Made by a program: the position numbers and the translations under genes
In this document: positions 16,181 through 24,191 of the stretch, in pieces
Position numbering within the stretch: position 1 is the first letter of the stretch
Layout of the letters: each line of letters begins with the position of its first letter
The notes under the pieces: model-generated
Told to the model about the DNA's origin: nothing
Seen by the model: the letters and a program-made list of their open reading frames with translations, nothing else
Database searches by the model: none
NCBI GenBank assembly: GCA_005805375.1
Contig: SYMT01000333.1
Span: forward strand, 1-37,656
DNA from: Actinomycetota bacterium
GTDB taxonomy: Bacteria; Armatimonadota; SYMT01
DNA: 37,656 bases
Reading direction: 5' to 3'

Positions 16181-16955
16181 CGCGGTCCGCCTCCTCAATC
16201 TGGATCATCTTCAAGAGGTCCAGACCACGCGTTTCGACAAAACCGTTTGGCATTTCCAGCGCTGCCCGGAGTTCCTTCTGGTTACCGATCGCCAGGATGG
16301 TATAGGGCGCCGAAAGCTGCACGCCGTTCACAATCGTGTTCGGCCCGACGCAGCGCGCGGTTGTTGTGACCACCACCCGCTGCAAGTTGCGACCATCCGC
16401 GCCGGAAATGGCGATTGCCTCAGCCCCGGCGGCTTTTAGTTCGTTGATCAGACCGTTGATATCCTGGTCGTGGACGTTGAAGTTCTCATACTCCTCGGGG
16501 GGCAGCCCGGGTACCCGAAGTTGGGTTTCGGTGCTGTCCTTCAAAGAGATCCGCAGCCCCGGTCCATAGACCGAGGTCATCCCCGCCAGCCCGCGCAATT
16601 CGTCCAGTTGTTGTTTCAACATGTCCTGCGACTTGCTGGTGGAATTGAAACTTTCCCGAAACTGCTGCGCCTGATCCCGCAGTCGCGCGATTTCGTCCCC
16701 CTGCCGGTCGTTCTGCTCGCGATAGGCGCTGAGCACGGCGGCGGAAACTCCGAGCCGAGAAGAAGGAATGCCGGCCTTCTTTAGCCGCGCCGTAGTGCGC
16801 ATCGCTAGTGCCAACATCACCCCCAATGCGAGACTGAGCGCAGTGACCTGCCAAACCCACACAGATTCGGCCGAGCGCGCGGCGGGCTGCGCCACAGGCG
16901 CAAACGCATCCGGCGCCTGGGGTTCGAGAGCCGGATCGGCGGCACTGATGGACAT
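16113..16955 (-). CDS. DUF881 family membrane-anchored protein
   Basis: This is a 280-aa protein with one N-terminal membrane helix (VWQVTALSLALGVMLALAM), a coiled-coil stretch (about residues 85-130, REQNDRQGDEIARLRDQAQQ) and the DUF881 domain, recognisable by VYGPGLRISLKD, DINGLINELKAAGAEAIAIS, GPNTIVNGVQLSAPYTILAIG and the final FTLRYARP. The family co-occurs with Sbp and FtsQ in division clusters; its role is unknown but an envelope location is clear. The start is ATG 16955 with GGAG nine bases upstream; GTG 17024 would add 23 residues and lacks a good ribosome site. It follows ftsQ closely. Confidence 0.9.
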   Translation of the reverse strand: MSISAADPALEPQAPDAFAPVAQPAARSAESVWVWQVTALSLALGVMLALAMRTTARLKKAGIPSSRLGVSAAVLSAYREQNDRQGDEIARLRDQAQQFRESFNSTSKSQDMLKQQLDELRGLAGMTSVYGPGLRISLKDSTETQLRVPGLPPEEYENFNVHDQDINGLINELKAAGAEAIAISGADGRNLQRVVVTTTARCVGPNTIVNGVQLSAPYTILAIGNQKELRAALEMPNGFVETRGLDLLKMIQIEEADRVVLPEYSGSFTLRYARPTAPNP

Positions 16956-17039
16956 GTCTGGGCACTCCGCCTCAGCGCTCCGATTGGCCGCGGCGCGGCG
17001 CAATCGGAGGGCGAAACCCCTCACCGTGGAGCGGCATCC

Positions 17040-17885
17040 TCACTCCTCCTCTGCCTTCAAGTGGACGGGCAGGAACGCCGGGCGCCCCTTGCACATGACG
17101 TTCAGATAGGCAGCCCGCGCCAGATCCGCGGAGCACACGGCAAACGTCAAGCGGACATCACGGAACTTCTCAGCCAGTTCACTCGGCCGTCCCAGCCGCA
17201 CGTTGAGTGGCCGTTGCCGATTGGACGACGTGGGTGTGCTCTGGAATGAAGGAGTCCCGACATTTAACCATAGTTCCCCGGCTTCGTCAATGCGGACACG
17301 TTGAACGTCCAGGCCCTCTTCCTGGCCCAACCTGGCACACTCGTGAACCAGTTCGGTGATATCCGGGCGCAACAAGCCTCCGGGCGCGGGGATGTCGCGA
17401 GAGGCGACCAATACTGTCGGGCGCGACGGGAGCGGCTCGCTCGCGGCTTCGAACACCAGTCCGGAAGGGTCTGCGTAGTACAGTTGCCGCGTCTCCACCG
17501 CCTGGATGGTGAACGAGGCGACACGCTCCTCGATCTCTACGATGAGACGACCCGGCAGTTCGCGCGTGACGGTGGCATTCCTCACGAGTGGGATGCCCGT
17601 GAGACGGTCAGCCACGCGCGTAACATTGATGCTGAAGATGTTTTGCCCGAGGTGCAATCCCCCGTCTCGATACACCTGCTCCGGGGTGATCCGGCGGCTG
17701 CCGACGATTGTCATCTCTCGCAGCGCGAGTCGCGGAGAGGCAAACGCCACACGCAGGCACTGACCCATCAGCAGCACCATCAGCAGCAGCCGCACGCGAT
17801 TCACGCCTTCCGGCCGGCGCCGATTGCGGTCTCGGTACGCCAGCCTCGTCTTGCGCGCGTCAGGCGACGGCGACGGACGATCCAT
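17040..17885 (-). CDS. ftsQ: Cell division protein FtsQ/DivIB
   Basis: This is a 281-aa bitopic membrane protein: a basic cytoplasmic tail, one membrane helix (VRLLLMVLLMGQCLRVAF), then a POTRA domain (LREMTIVGSRRITPEQVY, FSINVTRVADRL, VRNATVTRELPGRLIVEI) and the FtsQ beta domain. It links early and late division proteins in the periplasm with FtsL and FtsB/DivIC. It overlaps the end of ddl by 26 bases, the usual ddl-ftsQ order. A Ser/Thr/Pro-rich loop (TPSFQSTPTSSNRQ, near 17210-17260) is not typical and may be another small insertion. Confidence 0.92.
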   Translation of the reverse strand: MDRPSPSPDARKTRLAYRDRNRRRPEGVNRVRLLLMVLLMGQCLRVAFASPRLALREMTIVGSRRITPEQVYRDGGLHLGQNIFSINVTRVADRLTGIPLVRNATVTRELPGRLIVEIEERVASFTIQAVETRQLYYADPSGLVFEAASEPLPSRPTVLVASRDIPAPGGLLRPDITELVHECARLGQEEGLDVQRVRIDEAGELWLNVGTPSFQSTPTSSNRQRPLNVRLGRPSELAEKFRDVRLTFAVCSADLARAAYLNVMCKGRPAFLPVHLKAEEE

Positions 17886-18972
17886 GCGGATTCCCCTCCA
17901 GAGCCAGGGCGATCATGCGATCCAGGAGTTCCGGGAACGAAATTCCGGCCGCCGCCGCCGAACGGGGCAGCAGGCTGGTCGGCGTCATTCCCGGTATAGT
18001 ATTTACCTCCAGAACCCAGATCTGGTCCCCTTCTACCAGCATATCCGTGCGCGAAAATCCCCGGCAGCCCAGTGAGACGTGCGCGCGGACGGCAAACTCC
18101 CGGGCAGCGGCGGCTACGACTTCCGGCAGCCGCGCCGGCACAATTTCGTCCGTCGCCCCCGGGGTGTATTTGGCCTCGTAGTCGTAAAAACCACTGGAGG
18201 GCACGATCTCGACCAGAGGGAGGCAAATCGGGTCGTCATTGCCCAGGATGGGCGCTGTGATCTCAATGCCGGTGATGAACCGCTCCACCAGCGCCTCACC
18301 GTCGAACTCGAGCGCTGTCTCTACTGCGGCCGCCAGACCCTGTGGAGTCCTCACAATGGTGACGCCGATGGTCGAGCCCTGCCGATTCGGTTTCACGATG
18401 AGCGGGCACGTGAGCGGGGAGGCGCCGTCCCGCACCGCCGCGGCCAGGGGCCCGATTTCCCGGCGGTGCCGTACCACTACCCCCGCCGGCACCGGGATCC
18501 CCTCCGACACCAGAAAGCGCTTGGTCATCACCTTGTCCATCGCCAGAGCGCTCGCCAGCACCCCCGATCCGGTATAGGGGATCCCGAGCAGTTCCAGCAT
18601 CCCCTGAATCGTACCATCTTCACCATAACGGCCGTGTAAGCAGATGAGCGCCACGTCCGGACGCTGCCCGAAGTCCAGCGGAAAACCGGTCGCCACCGGC
18701 AGGTTGCGTGGCTCTGGGGATGCCGGCGGGACGCCGGCGCTCCCGGGGAGGTCCGGCTCGCTCCGCTCCTCTTGGGAGGCCGGCAGGACGCCAGCGTTCC
18801 CGGGGAGGTCCGGCGCCCGGAGTGTGGGCAGGTGAAGGCCGGCGGGGTCCACAGGAAACGCGTCGTAGCGAGTGGGATCCAGAGCACTCAACACCTGGCG
18901 GCCGGTAGAGAGCGACACGTCTCGCTCGGCAGATCGGCCGCCCATGAGCACGGCCACGCGGATTCGTGACAT
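17860..18972 (-). CDS. ddl: D-alanine--D-alanine ligase (with in-frame repeat insertion)
   Basis: This 370-aa ATP-grasp enzyme joins two D-alanines for the peptidoglycan stem peptide. The N-terminal VAVLMGGRSAERDVSLSTG, ICLHGRYGEDGTIQG, IVKPNRQGSTIGVTIV, the ATP-grasp lid region (YDYEAKYTPGATDEIVPA) and the metal-binding VLEVNTIPGMT are all present. ATG 18972 is the start; upstream in-frame sequence is a purine-rich repeat. Residues about 54-84 (two related AGVxPAS stretches) are not part of the family and are encoded by two copies of a 34-bp GC-rich repeat. The insert falls in the N-terminal domain between strand regions, so activity is probably retained. It is downstream of murC. Confidence 0.95.
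   Translation of the reverse strand: MSRIRVAVLMGGRSAERDVSLSTGRQVLSALDPTRYDAFPVDPAGLHLPTLRAPDLPGNAGVLPASQEERSEPDLPGSAGVPPASPEPRNLPVATGFPLDFGQRPDVALICLHGRYGEDGTIQGMLELLGIPYTGSGVLASALAMDKVMTKRFLVSEGIPVPAGVVVRHRREIGPLAAAVRDGASPLTCPLIVKPNRQGSTIGVTIVRTPQGLAAAVETALEFDGEALVERFITGIEITAPILGNDDPICLPLVEIVPSSGFYDYEAKYTPGATDEIVPARLPEVVAAAAREFAVRAHVSLGCRGFSRTDMLVEGDQIWVLEVNTIPGMTPTSLLPRSAAAAGISFPELLDRMIALALEGNPHGSSVAVA
18723..18813. repeat. Two 34-bp GC-rich repeats inserted in frame in ddl
   Basis: The 34-bp unit at 18723-18756 (beginning CCGGCGGGACGCCGG) recurs at 18780-18813 with 3 mismatches by eye, separated by 23 bases. Each translates to AGVxPAS-type peptide in ddl. The same unit occurs in opposite orientation in the intergenic DNA at 36624-36651. 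Such palindromic units are a familiar REP-like class in GC-rich genomes. Confidence 0.8.
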
Positions 18973-19075
18973 CGGCTGAGGCGTGAGTGGCGCGGCGCGG
19001 GAAACGAGTGCTTCGCCTCCCTCTTCCCGCTCTCTTCCGCCTTCTTCCGGGTTGCCTCCCTTCATCCTTCTTCCT
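18973..19075 (-). other. Purine-rich murC-ddl spacer
   Basis: On the coding strand this 103-base gap is nearly all purine (repeats of GAAGGATGAAGGAAGAAGG), giving several possible ribosome sites before ddl ATG 18972. It resembles the other purine-rich repeats at 3210-3286 and 27708-27741 in composition. Confidence 0.5.
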
Positions 19076-20452
19076 TCATCCTTCTTGCATCCTGCGCAGC
19101 CGATGTACCAGCTCCACACCGAGCGCGCGAATGTCCCCCGCGCCCATCGTCATGACCACGTCTCCGGGCCTGCTGGTCTCCAGTAGCGCCTGCAGCAGGG
19201 CGTCCCGGTCCGGTGCGTAAGCGACGTGACGGTCCGGATCCAGTTCGCGGATACGGCGCACGATCGTTTCGCCGGTGATACCGGGAATGGGAGCTTCGCG
19301 CGCCGGGTAGATCGGAGTCACGTACACCCGATCTGCGTCCCGAAAACTCTGTCCGAATTCCCGCTGCAGGAGTTCGGTGCGGCTAAAGAGGTGGGGTTGA
19401 AACACCACGGTGAGGGGACGGGCCAGCGCCCGGCGCGTCCCGGCAAGGGTGGCGGCCACTTCGGTCGGGTGATGTGCGTAGTCGTCCATCACCAGCACCC
19501 CCCGTCCCTCCCCCAGGCGCTCAAACCGGCGCTCGACGCCGCCGAATGCCGCCAGTCCGCGCTGCACGGCGGCGAACTCGACGCCTGCCTCCAGGGACAA
19601 CGCCGTCACCGCCAGCGCGTTCAACACGTTGTGACGGCCCGGAACGCCCAGTTCCAGGGTGCCGAGCCGCTGCCGGGAACGAATCACCGCAAAGCTGGGG
19701 CGAAGCCCGTCCAGGCGCAGCTCGTCCGCGCGGTAGTCGCTGTCGCTGTCGATCGCATAGGTGACGCTGCGCTGCGGAATCGCGCGCAGCAAATCGGCCA
19801 CCCGTGGGTCATCGCCGCAACCCACCGCCCATCCGTTCGGGGAGAGCCGCTGCAGGAAGGCACGGAACGCCTCTACCACTCCCTCGAGGGAGCCGTGACA
19901 ATCAAGGTGATCCGCTTCGATGTTGGTGATCACGGCCACGTCCGGGCGCAGCGACAGAAAGGAATGGAATGCCTCGCACGCCTCTGCCAGAAACCAGGTC
20001 CCCTGACCCGCCCAGGCGTTCCCCCCGATGCCCGACCAGTCCCCACCAATCAGCACCCGCGGGTCCAGGTCGGCGGCCAGGAACACCGACGCGGCCCTGC
20101 CGGTGGTGGTGGTCTTGCCGTGAGTTCCGTCAATTGCGACTCCGACCCGTCCTTCCATCACCCGGGCCAGGAGTTCGGCGCGCCGCCAGACGACGGCGCC
20201 GCGCCGCCGCGCTTCTCCCAGTTCCGGGTTGTCGTCCGCCGCCGCATCGGTGTAGACCACCCGGGCGGCATCGCCGACGTTCTCAGCCCGATGCCCGATC
20301 GCCACGCGGGCGCCGAGCGTGCGCAGAGCCGCCACCGTCGCGCTCTCGCGGACGTCCGAGCCGGAGACGACGCAGCCGTCCGCCAGCAAGAGGCGGGCCA
20401 GCCCGCTCATGCCCGCACCACCGATACCGACCAGATGGTACTTCTCAGACAC
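19076..20452 (-). CDS. murC: UDP-N-acetylmuramate--L-alanine ligase
   Basis: This 458-aa cytoplasmic Mur ligase adds L-Ala to UDP-MurNAc. It begins with the Rossmann motif HLVGIGGAGMSGLARLL, has the P-loop GTHGKTTTTGRAA, the central EACEAFHSFLSL and ITNIEADHLDCHGS motifs, the LGVPGRHNVLNALA motif, and C-terminal VMDDYAHHPTEVAATL and VVFQPHLFSRT. Length is normal for MurC. Its start overlaps the end of murG by 8 bases, and 103 bases separate it from ddl. No insertion was seen here, unlike in MurD, MurE and MurF. Confidence 0.98.
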   Translation of the reverse strand: MSEKYHLVGIGGAGMSGLARLLLADGCVVSGSDVRESATVAALRTLGARVAIGHRAENVGDAARVVYTDAAADDNPELGEARRRGAVVWRRAELLARVMEGRVGVAIDGTHGKTTTTGRAASVFLAADLDPRVLIGGDWSGIGGNAWAGQGTWFLAEACEAFHSFLSLRPDVAVITNIEADHLDCHGSLEGVVEAFRAFLQRLSPNGWAVGCGDDPRVADLLRAIPQRSVTYAIDSDSDYRADELRLDGLRPSFAVIRSRQRLGTLELGVPGRHNVLNALAVTALSLEAGVEFAAVQRGLAAFGGVERRFERLGEGRGVLVMDDYAHHPTEVAATLAGTRRALARPLTVVFQPHLFSRTELLQREFGQSFRDADRVYVTPIYPAREAPIPGITGETIVRRIRELDPDRHVAYAPDRDALLQALLETSRPGDVVMTMGAGDIRALGVELVHRLRRMQEG

Positions 20453-21530
20453 GGGCGATCTCCTGCAGCAGGGCCGCCACCGCTGCGGCGGCGCCGGGCC
20501 GGGCCAGCGCGCGACTGGCCCGGCGCATGTCGTCTAACCTCCCGGCGTCTTCCAGCAGGTGCGCCAGAGTCGCCGCCAGCCGCTCCCCGGTACAGTCTGC
20601 GTCCGGCAGGAGAAGGGCGGCGCCTGCCTCCGTTACCGCACGGGCATTGTGCGCCTGGTGATCGCCGACGGCGTAGGGGTAGGGGACCAGAATCGCCGGC
20701 AGCCCGGCCGCCGTTACTTCTGCCAGTGTCGAAGAGCCGGCCCGGCACACCACCACGTCCGCGGCTGCGAGCAGCGACGGCATGTCCTCCACATACGGGG
20801 TGACGTGCAGCCACTCCGGGCGGGACGGATATTCTTCCAACACCGCCGCATGCTGCGCCCTACCGGTTTGCAGCACCACCTGCAGCCGGTCCCCGCACTG
20901 CGCGACCAGGTGCGGCACCGCAGCGCACACGGCCCGGTTCAGGGTCCGGGCTCCGCCGCTGCCGCCGGTCACTACCAGGGTCAGCCGGTCCGGAGCGAGC
21001 CGGAACTCCCGGCGCGCTCCGTCCGGCGTTGCCTCTCCGATCCGGGTGCGCACCGGCAGTCCAGTGACGCACGTCTTCGCCGGAGGAAACCATCGGGCCG
21101 TCGCCGCGTACGTCAGCGCCACCCGCGTGGCACAGCGGGCGAGCAGGCGATTGGCGCGGCCCGGTACGGCATTGGCCTCGTGGACGACGGTCGGCACCCG
21201 CAGCAACTCCGCGGCGAACATCACGCCGGCGGACGCAAAGCCTCCAGTGCCGAGCACGGCAGCCGGCTTCCATTGTGCCACGAGCCGCAGGGCGCGGACC
21301 ACTCCCCAGGCGCACACGCCGACGGCGCCGACTGCCTGCAATGAGGGGCGCCGGCTCAGCTTTCGTGTCGGGATGGCCTGAAAGGCATAGCCGGCGGCGG
21401 GAATGATCCGCGCCTCCGGACCGTCTGCAGAACCCACGAAAAGCAAGTCGGCCTGCCCGAGTTGTTCCGCCACGCTAAGCGCGGGATACACGTGCCCGCC
21501 GGTTCCGCCCCCGGTCAGAAGTATTCTCAC
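20445..21530 (-). CDS. murG: UDP-N-acetylglucosamine--N-acetylmuramyl-(pentapeptide) pyrophosphoryl-undecaprenol GlcNAc transferase
   Basis: This 361-aa GT-B enzyme converts lipid I to lipid II at the inner face of the membrane. Recognisable motifs are ILLTGGGTGGHVYPAL, AVLGTGGFASAG, VHEANAVPGRANRL (most MurGs have HEQN), VVTGGSGGARTLN and VVCRAGSSTLAEVTAAGLPA. The start is GTG 21530. It overlaps the end of ftsW by 56 bases and murC by 8, so translation is probably coupled in this part of the operon. Confidence 0.98.
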   Translation of the reverse strand: MRILLTGGGTGGHVYPALSVAEQLGQADLLFVGSADGPEARIIPAAGYAFQAIPTRKLSRRPSLQAVGAVGVCAWGVVRALRLVAQWKPAAVLGTGGFASAGVMFAAELLRVPTVVHEANAVPGRANRLLARCATRVALTYAATARWFPPAKTCVTGLPVRTRIGEATPDGARREFRLAPDRLTLVVTGGSGGARTLNRAVCAAVPHLVAQCGDRLQVVLQTGRAQHAAVLEEYPSRPEWLHVTPYVEDMPSLLAAADVVVCRAGSSTLAEVTAAGLPAILVPYPYAVGDHQAHNARAVTEAGAALLLPDADCTGERLAATLAHLLEDAGRLDDMRRASRALARPGAAAAVAALLQEIARV

Positions 21531-22764
21531 CCAGATTTCCTTCCGGCGCCGGGCGGGCCTGTTTCGGGGCGCCGCCCGGGAATTGTGACACGCTGAGGAT
21601 CAATCCGGCCGAGACCGCCGTGAACAACAGCGAGGAGCCCCCATAGCTGATGAACGGCAGCGGCACCCCGGTGCAGGGGATCAGGCAGGTCACCACCGCC
21701 ACGTTCAGCACTGTCTGGATGCCGATGCTGCAGGTGAGCCCGGCCGCGAGAAGAGAACCGAACCAGTCGCGCGTGCGGTGCGCGATGGTAAGCCCCCGAA
21801 TGATGAGACAGCCGAACAGCGTGAGGATCGCCAGCGTCCCGAGCAGACCGCATTCCTCTCCCACCGTGGCAAAGATGTAGTCCGTATGGCCGGCCGGCAG
21901 GTACATATGCTTGGTGTTGCCCCGCATGATGCCCTGCCCGAACACGCCCCCGGACCCCAGGGCTACCAGCCCGAGCCAGGGCTGGTAGGCATCGCCTTGA
22001 TGGATGGCCAACGGGTGGAAGATGAGGGAGACCCAGGCGGCAATGCGCTTCATCCGGTAGCCCTCTACCAGAATCGCCAGCACTCCCAGCACCGCCGCTC
22101 CTCCGATCACTCCGCCCAGATGTCGCGGCTGCGCCCCCATCATGAGCAGCATCACAATCCCGGTCCCCACCACGGTGATCGCGGTGCCGAGGTCCTCAAT
22201 GGCGATCAGGCCTCCGAGCAGGCACACAACACCCACCGGCACCACAAACCCGGGCACCAGTTGTCGGATGCGCCCCCGCGCCAGCTCTGAGTACCGCGCC
22301 AGGAAGATTACCAGCGCCACCTTGGCAAACTCCGAGGGCTGGAAACGGACCGGACCGAAGCCCAGCCAGCGCCGCGCCCCCATCCCTGCCCGTCCGATCC
22401 CCGGAATCAGCACCAGAATGAGGCAGCAGAGCGCGATGCCCGCTCCGAGCAACCAGATGCGGGGGTGGCGCAGCTTCCAGTACGGCACATGCGCCGACAC
22501 CATGAGCGCCACCCCAGCCAGGAATGCCCAGAGGAGTTGCCGGAAGAAGTAGTAGTGTGGATCGTAGCCGGAATTCTTACCTTTGAAGGCGTGGACGAAG
22601 CTGGCGTCCAGCACGATCACGAAGCCCAGACAGATGAGGAGTCCGGTGAGACAGGCGAACGCCAGGTCGTGTGGCTCCCGTTCGCGCGGAGTATCCGGCG
22701 CCTCTACTCCCGCCGATCCGGCCCGCGACGCGCCCCGGATCGGGATGCGGGTTGCCGTCATCAA
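21475..22764 (-). CDS. ftsW: Lipid II polymerase FtsW (SEDS family)
   Basis: This is a 429-aa integral membrane protein with about ten helices. SEDS signatures are visible: VRFQPSEFAKVALVIFLARY, the catalytic-region loop with LPAGHTDYIFATVGEE, and VPLPFISYGGSSLLF. It polymerises lipid II for septal wall synthesis together with FtsI, encoded upstream. The start codon forms an ATGA overlap with the murD stop. An N-terminal about 33-residue hydrophilic tail and a C-terminal basic tail (NRRARVSRA) lie in the cytoplasm. A FtsW rather than RodA assignment rests on location between murD and murG. Confidence 0.96.
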   Translation of the reverse strand: MMTATRIPIRGASRAGSAGVEAPDTPREREPHDLAFACLTGLLICLGFVIVLDASFVHAFKGKNSGYDPHYYFFRQLLWAFLAGVALMVSAHVPYWKLRHPRIWLLGAGIALCCLILVLIPGIGRAGMGARRWLGFGPVRFQPSEFAKVALVIFLARYSELARGRIRQLVPGFVVPVGVVCLLGGLIAIEDLGTAITVVGTGIVMLLMMGAQPRHLGGVIGGAAVLGVLAILVEGYRMKRIAAWVSLIFHPLAIHQGDAYQPWLGLVALGSGGVFGQGIMRGNTKHMYLPAGHTDYIFATVGEECGLLGTLAILTLFGCLIIRGLTIAHRTRDWFGSLLAAGLTCSIGIQTVLNVAVVTCLIPCTGVPLPFISYGGSSLLFTAVSAGLILSVSQFPGGAPKQARPAPEGNLGENTSDRGRNRRARVSRA

Positions 22765-24191
22765 ACTCCCTCCGCAGACTCGCGCAGGCGTTCCACCTGG
22801 CGGCGGAAGTCTTCCCCGCGCGCCTCGAAGCTGCGGTACCAGTCAAAACTAGCACAGGCCGGCGCCAGCAGGACCACGTCCCCCGCGCCGGCCTCGGCCG
22901 CCGCCGCCTGCACCGCCTCGGCCATCGAGCCGGCGGCCCGAATACGGTCAAATCCGTGGCGCCGCGCCGCACCTGCGATGGCGGCCCCGTCATCGCCGAT
23001 GGTGATCAGCGCCTTCACTCGCGTCGCGATCTCTCTCCCGAGCGGCTCGAAATCGAGGTCTTTGTTCTTCCCGCCGGCAATCAAGACAACCGGGCGAGTG
23101 TAGGCCTGCACACTCCGCACGGCGGCGTCCACGTTCGTACACATCGTGTTGTTCACGTATTCTACCCCGTGCACGCACCCGAGGGACTCCAGGCGGTCCG
23201 GGACGCCGGGAAAGCGCTCCAGCCCGGCCGCGATGGCCGCCGGCTCGATCCCGACCGCAAGTCCGACCGCCGCCGCCGCCAGCGCGTTCTCCAGCGTGTG
23301 CTCGCCTGGTACCCGTAGTCCGGCCGCACCAAGTAGGGGCAACCCCCCGTGGTCGCTCAACCCCCCGTGGTTGCCCGCTCCCGGCAGCCGGCCCCAGAGC
23401 CGCCGCGCCTCCCCCGTGCCCTCCACCCACGTGCCCGCAAACGGATGCAGTTCCCGGCTGAACCGGAGCAGGCGCCCGCGGGCGCGCGACGTCAGACTGT
23501 GGGTAAGCGGATTATCCAGGTTCAAGACGGTCCAGTCCGCGTCTGTTTGCGCATCCAGAAGCCGCGCCTTTGCTGCCGCATAGGCTTCCACCGAACCATG
23601 CCGGTTCAAATGGTCGCTGGTGATGTTGGTAATGACCGCGACCCGAGGGCGAAACTGCGTCACCCACTCCAACTGAAAACTGCTCACCTCAGCCACGATC
23701 CAGGCATCCGCGGGAGTGGACTCGGCGGCCTGGATGAGCGGCGCCTGCCGGCCCCGCGCCAGGGCATTCCCCGCCACCACGGCCGCGCACCCTCCCGTCC
23801 GGAGGACTTCCGCGATCATAAACACCGTGCTCGTCTTGCCGTTGGTGCCGGTGACCGCCACCAACGGCGCGCGGGCAATCCGGTACGCGATCTCAATCTC
23901 GGAGAGGACGGGCGTCCCGCGCCGCACCGCATCCTGGAGCGCGGGGGCCTCGCAGGGCACTCCCGGGCTCGGCACAATCAGGTCACACTCCTCCAGTTGT
24001 GCGTAATCGGGATCCCCGAGAAAGAGCCGTGCAACGGGCGCCAGTCGTGCCGGCGCCTCCCCCAGTGCGTCGGCCGGTTTCGCATCGAATACCCACACCT
24101 CGGCGCCGAGGCGCGCCAAGACCGGCGCCGCAGCCATCCCGGTGGCCGCCGCTCCCAACACGGCGATGCGTTTGCCGCGAAACTCGTTCAT
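22761..24191 (-). CDS. murD: UDP-N-acetylmuramoyl-L-alanine--D-glutamate ligase
   Basis: This is a 476-aa Mur ligase starting at ATG 24191, which overlaps the mraY stop (ATGA). Motifs are IAVLGAAATGMAAAPVLARL, VPSPGVPCEAP, VAVTGTNGKTSTVFMI, WIVAEVSSFQLEW, ITNITSDHLNRHGS, VPGEHTLENALAAAAVG, VNNTMCTNVDAAVRSV and VVLLAPACASFDWYRSF (most family members have SPAxASFD). It adds D-Glu to UDP-MurNAc-L-Ala. Residues about 270-287 (GNHGGLSDHGGLPLL) are encoded by a repetitive GC-rich stretch and look like an in-frame insertion just before the GEHT motif. Confidence 0.97.
   Translation of the reverse strand: MNEFRGKRIAVLGAAATGMAAAPVLARLGAEVWVFDAKPADALGEAPARLAPVARLFLGDPDYAQLEECDLIVPSPGVPCEAPALQDAVRRGTPVLSEIEIAYRIARAPLVAVTGTNGKTSTVFMIAEVLRTGGCAAVVAGNALARGRQAPLIQAAESTPADAWIVAEVSSFQLEWVTQFRPRVAVITNITSDHLNRHGSVEAYAAAKARLLDAQTDADWTVLNLDNPLTHSLTSRARGRLLRFSRELHPFAGTWVEGTGEARRLWGRLPGAGNHGGLSDHGGLPLLGAAGLRVPGEHTLENALAAAAVGLAVGIEPAAIAAGLERFPGVPDRLESLGCVHGVEYVNNTMCTNVDAAVRSVQAYTRPVVLIAGGKNKDLDFEPLGREIATRVKALITIGDDGAAIAGAARRHGFDRIRAAGSMAEAVQAAAAEAGAGDVVLLAPACASFDWYRSFEARGEDFRRQVERLRESAEGV
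23331..23385. repeat. Repetitive GTAGGGGCAACC-type insertion in murD
   Basis: The stretch contains GTAGGGGCAACCCCCCGTGG followed by a second CAACCCCCCGTGGTTGCC, i.e. a near-duplicate about 18 bases apart. GTAGGGGCAACC also occurs in the murF insertion at 25942. It adds about 18 Gly/Leu-rich residues to MurD without breaking the frame. Confidence 0.65.

Noticed and set aside
19226-20803. Long open frame on the + strand opposite murC and murG
   Set aside because: Antisense to two certain Mur genes, with no recognisable domain. High GC leaves few stops in this frame.
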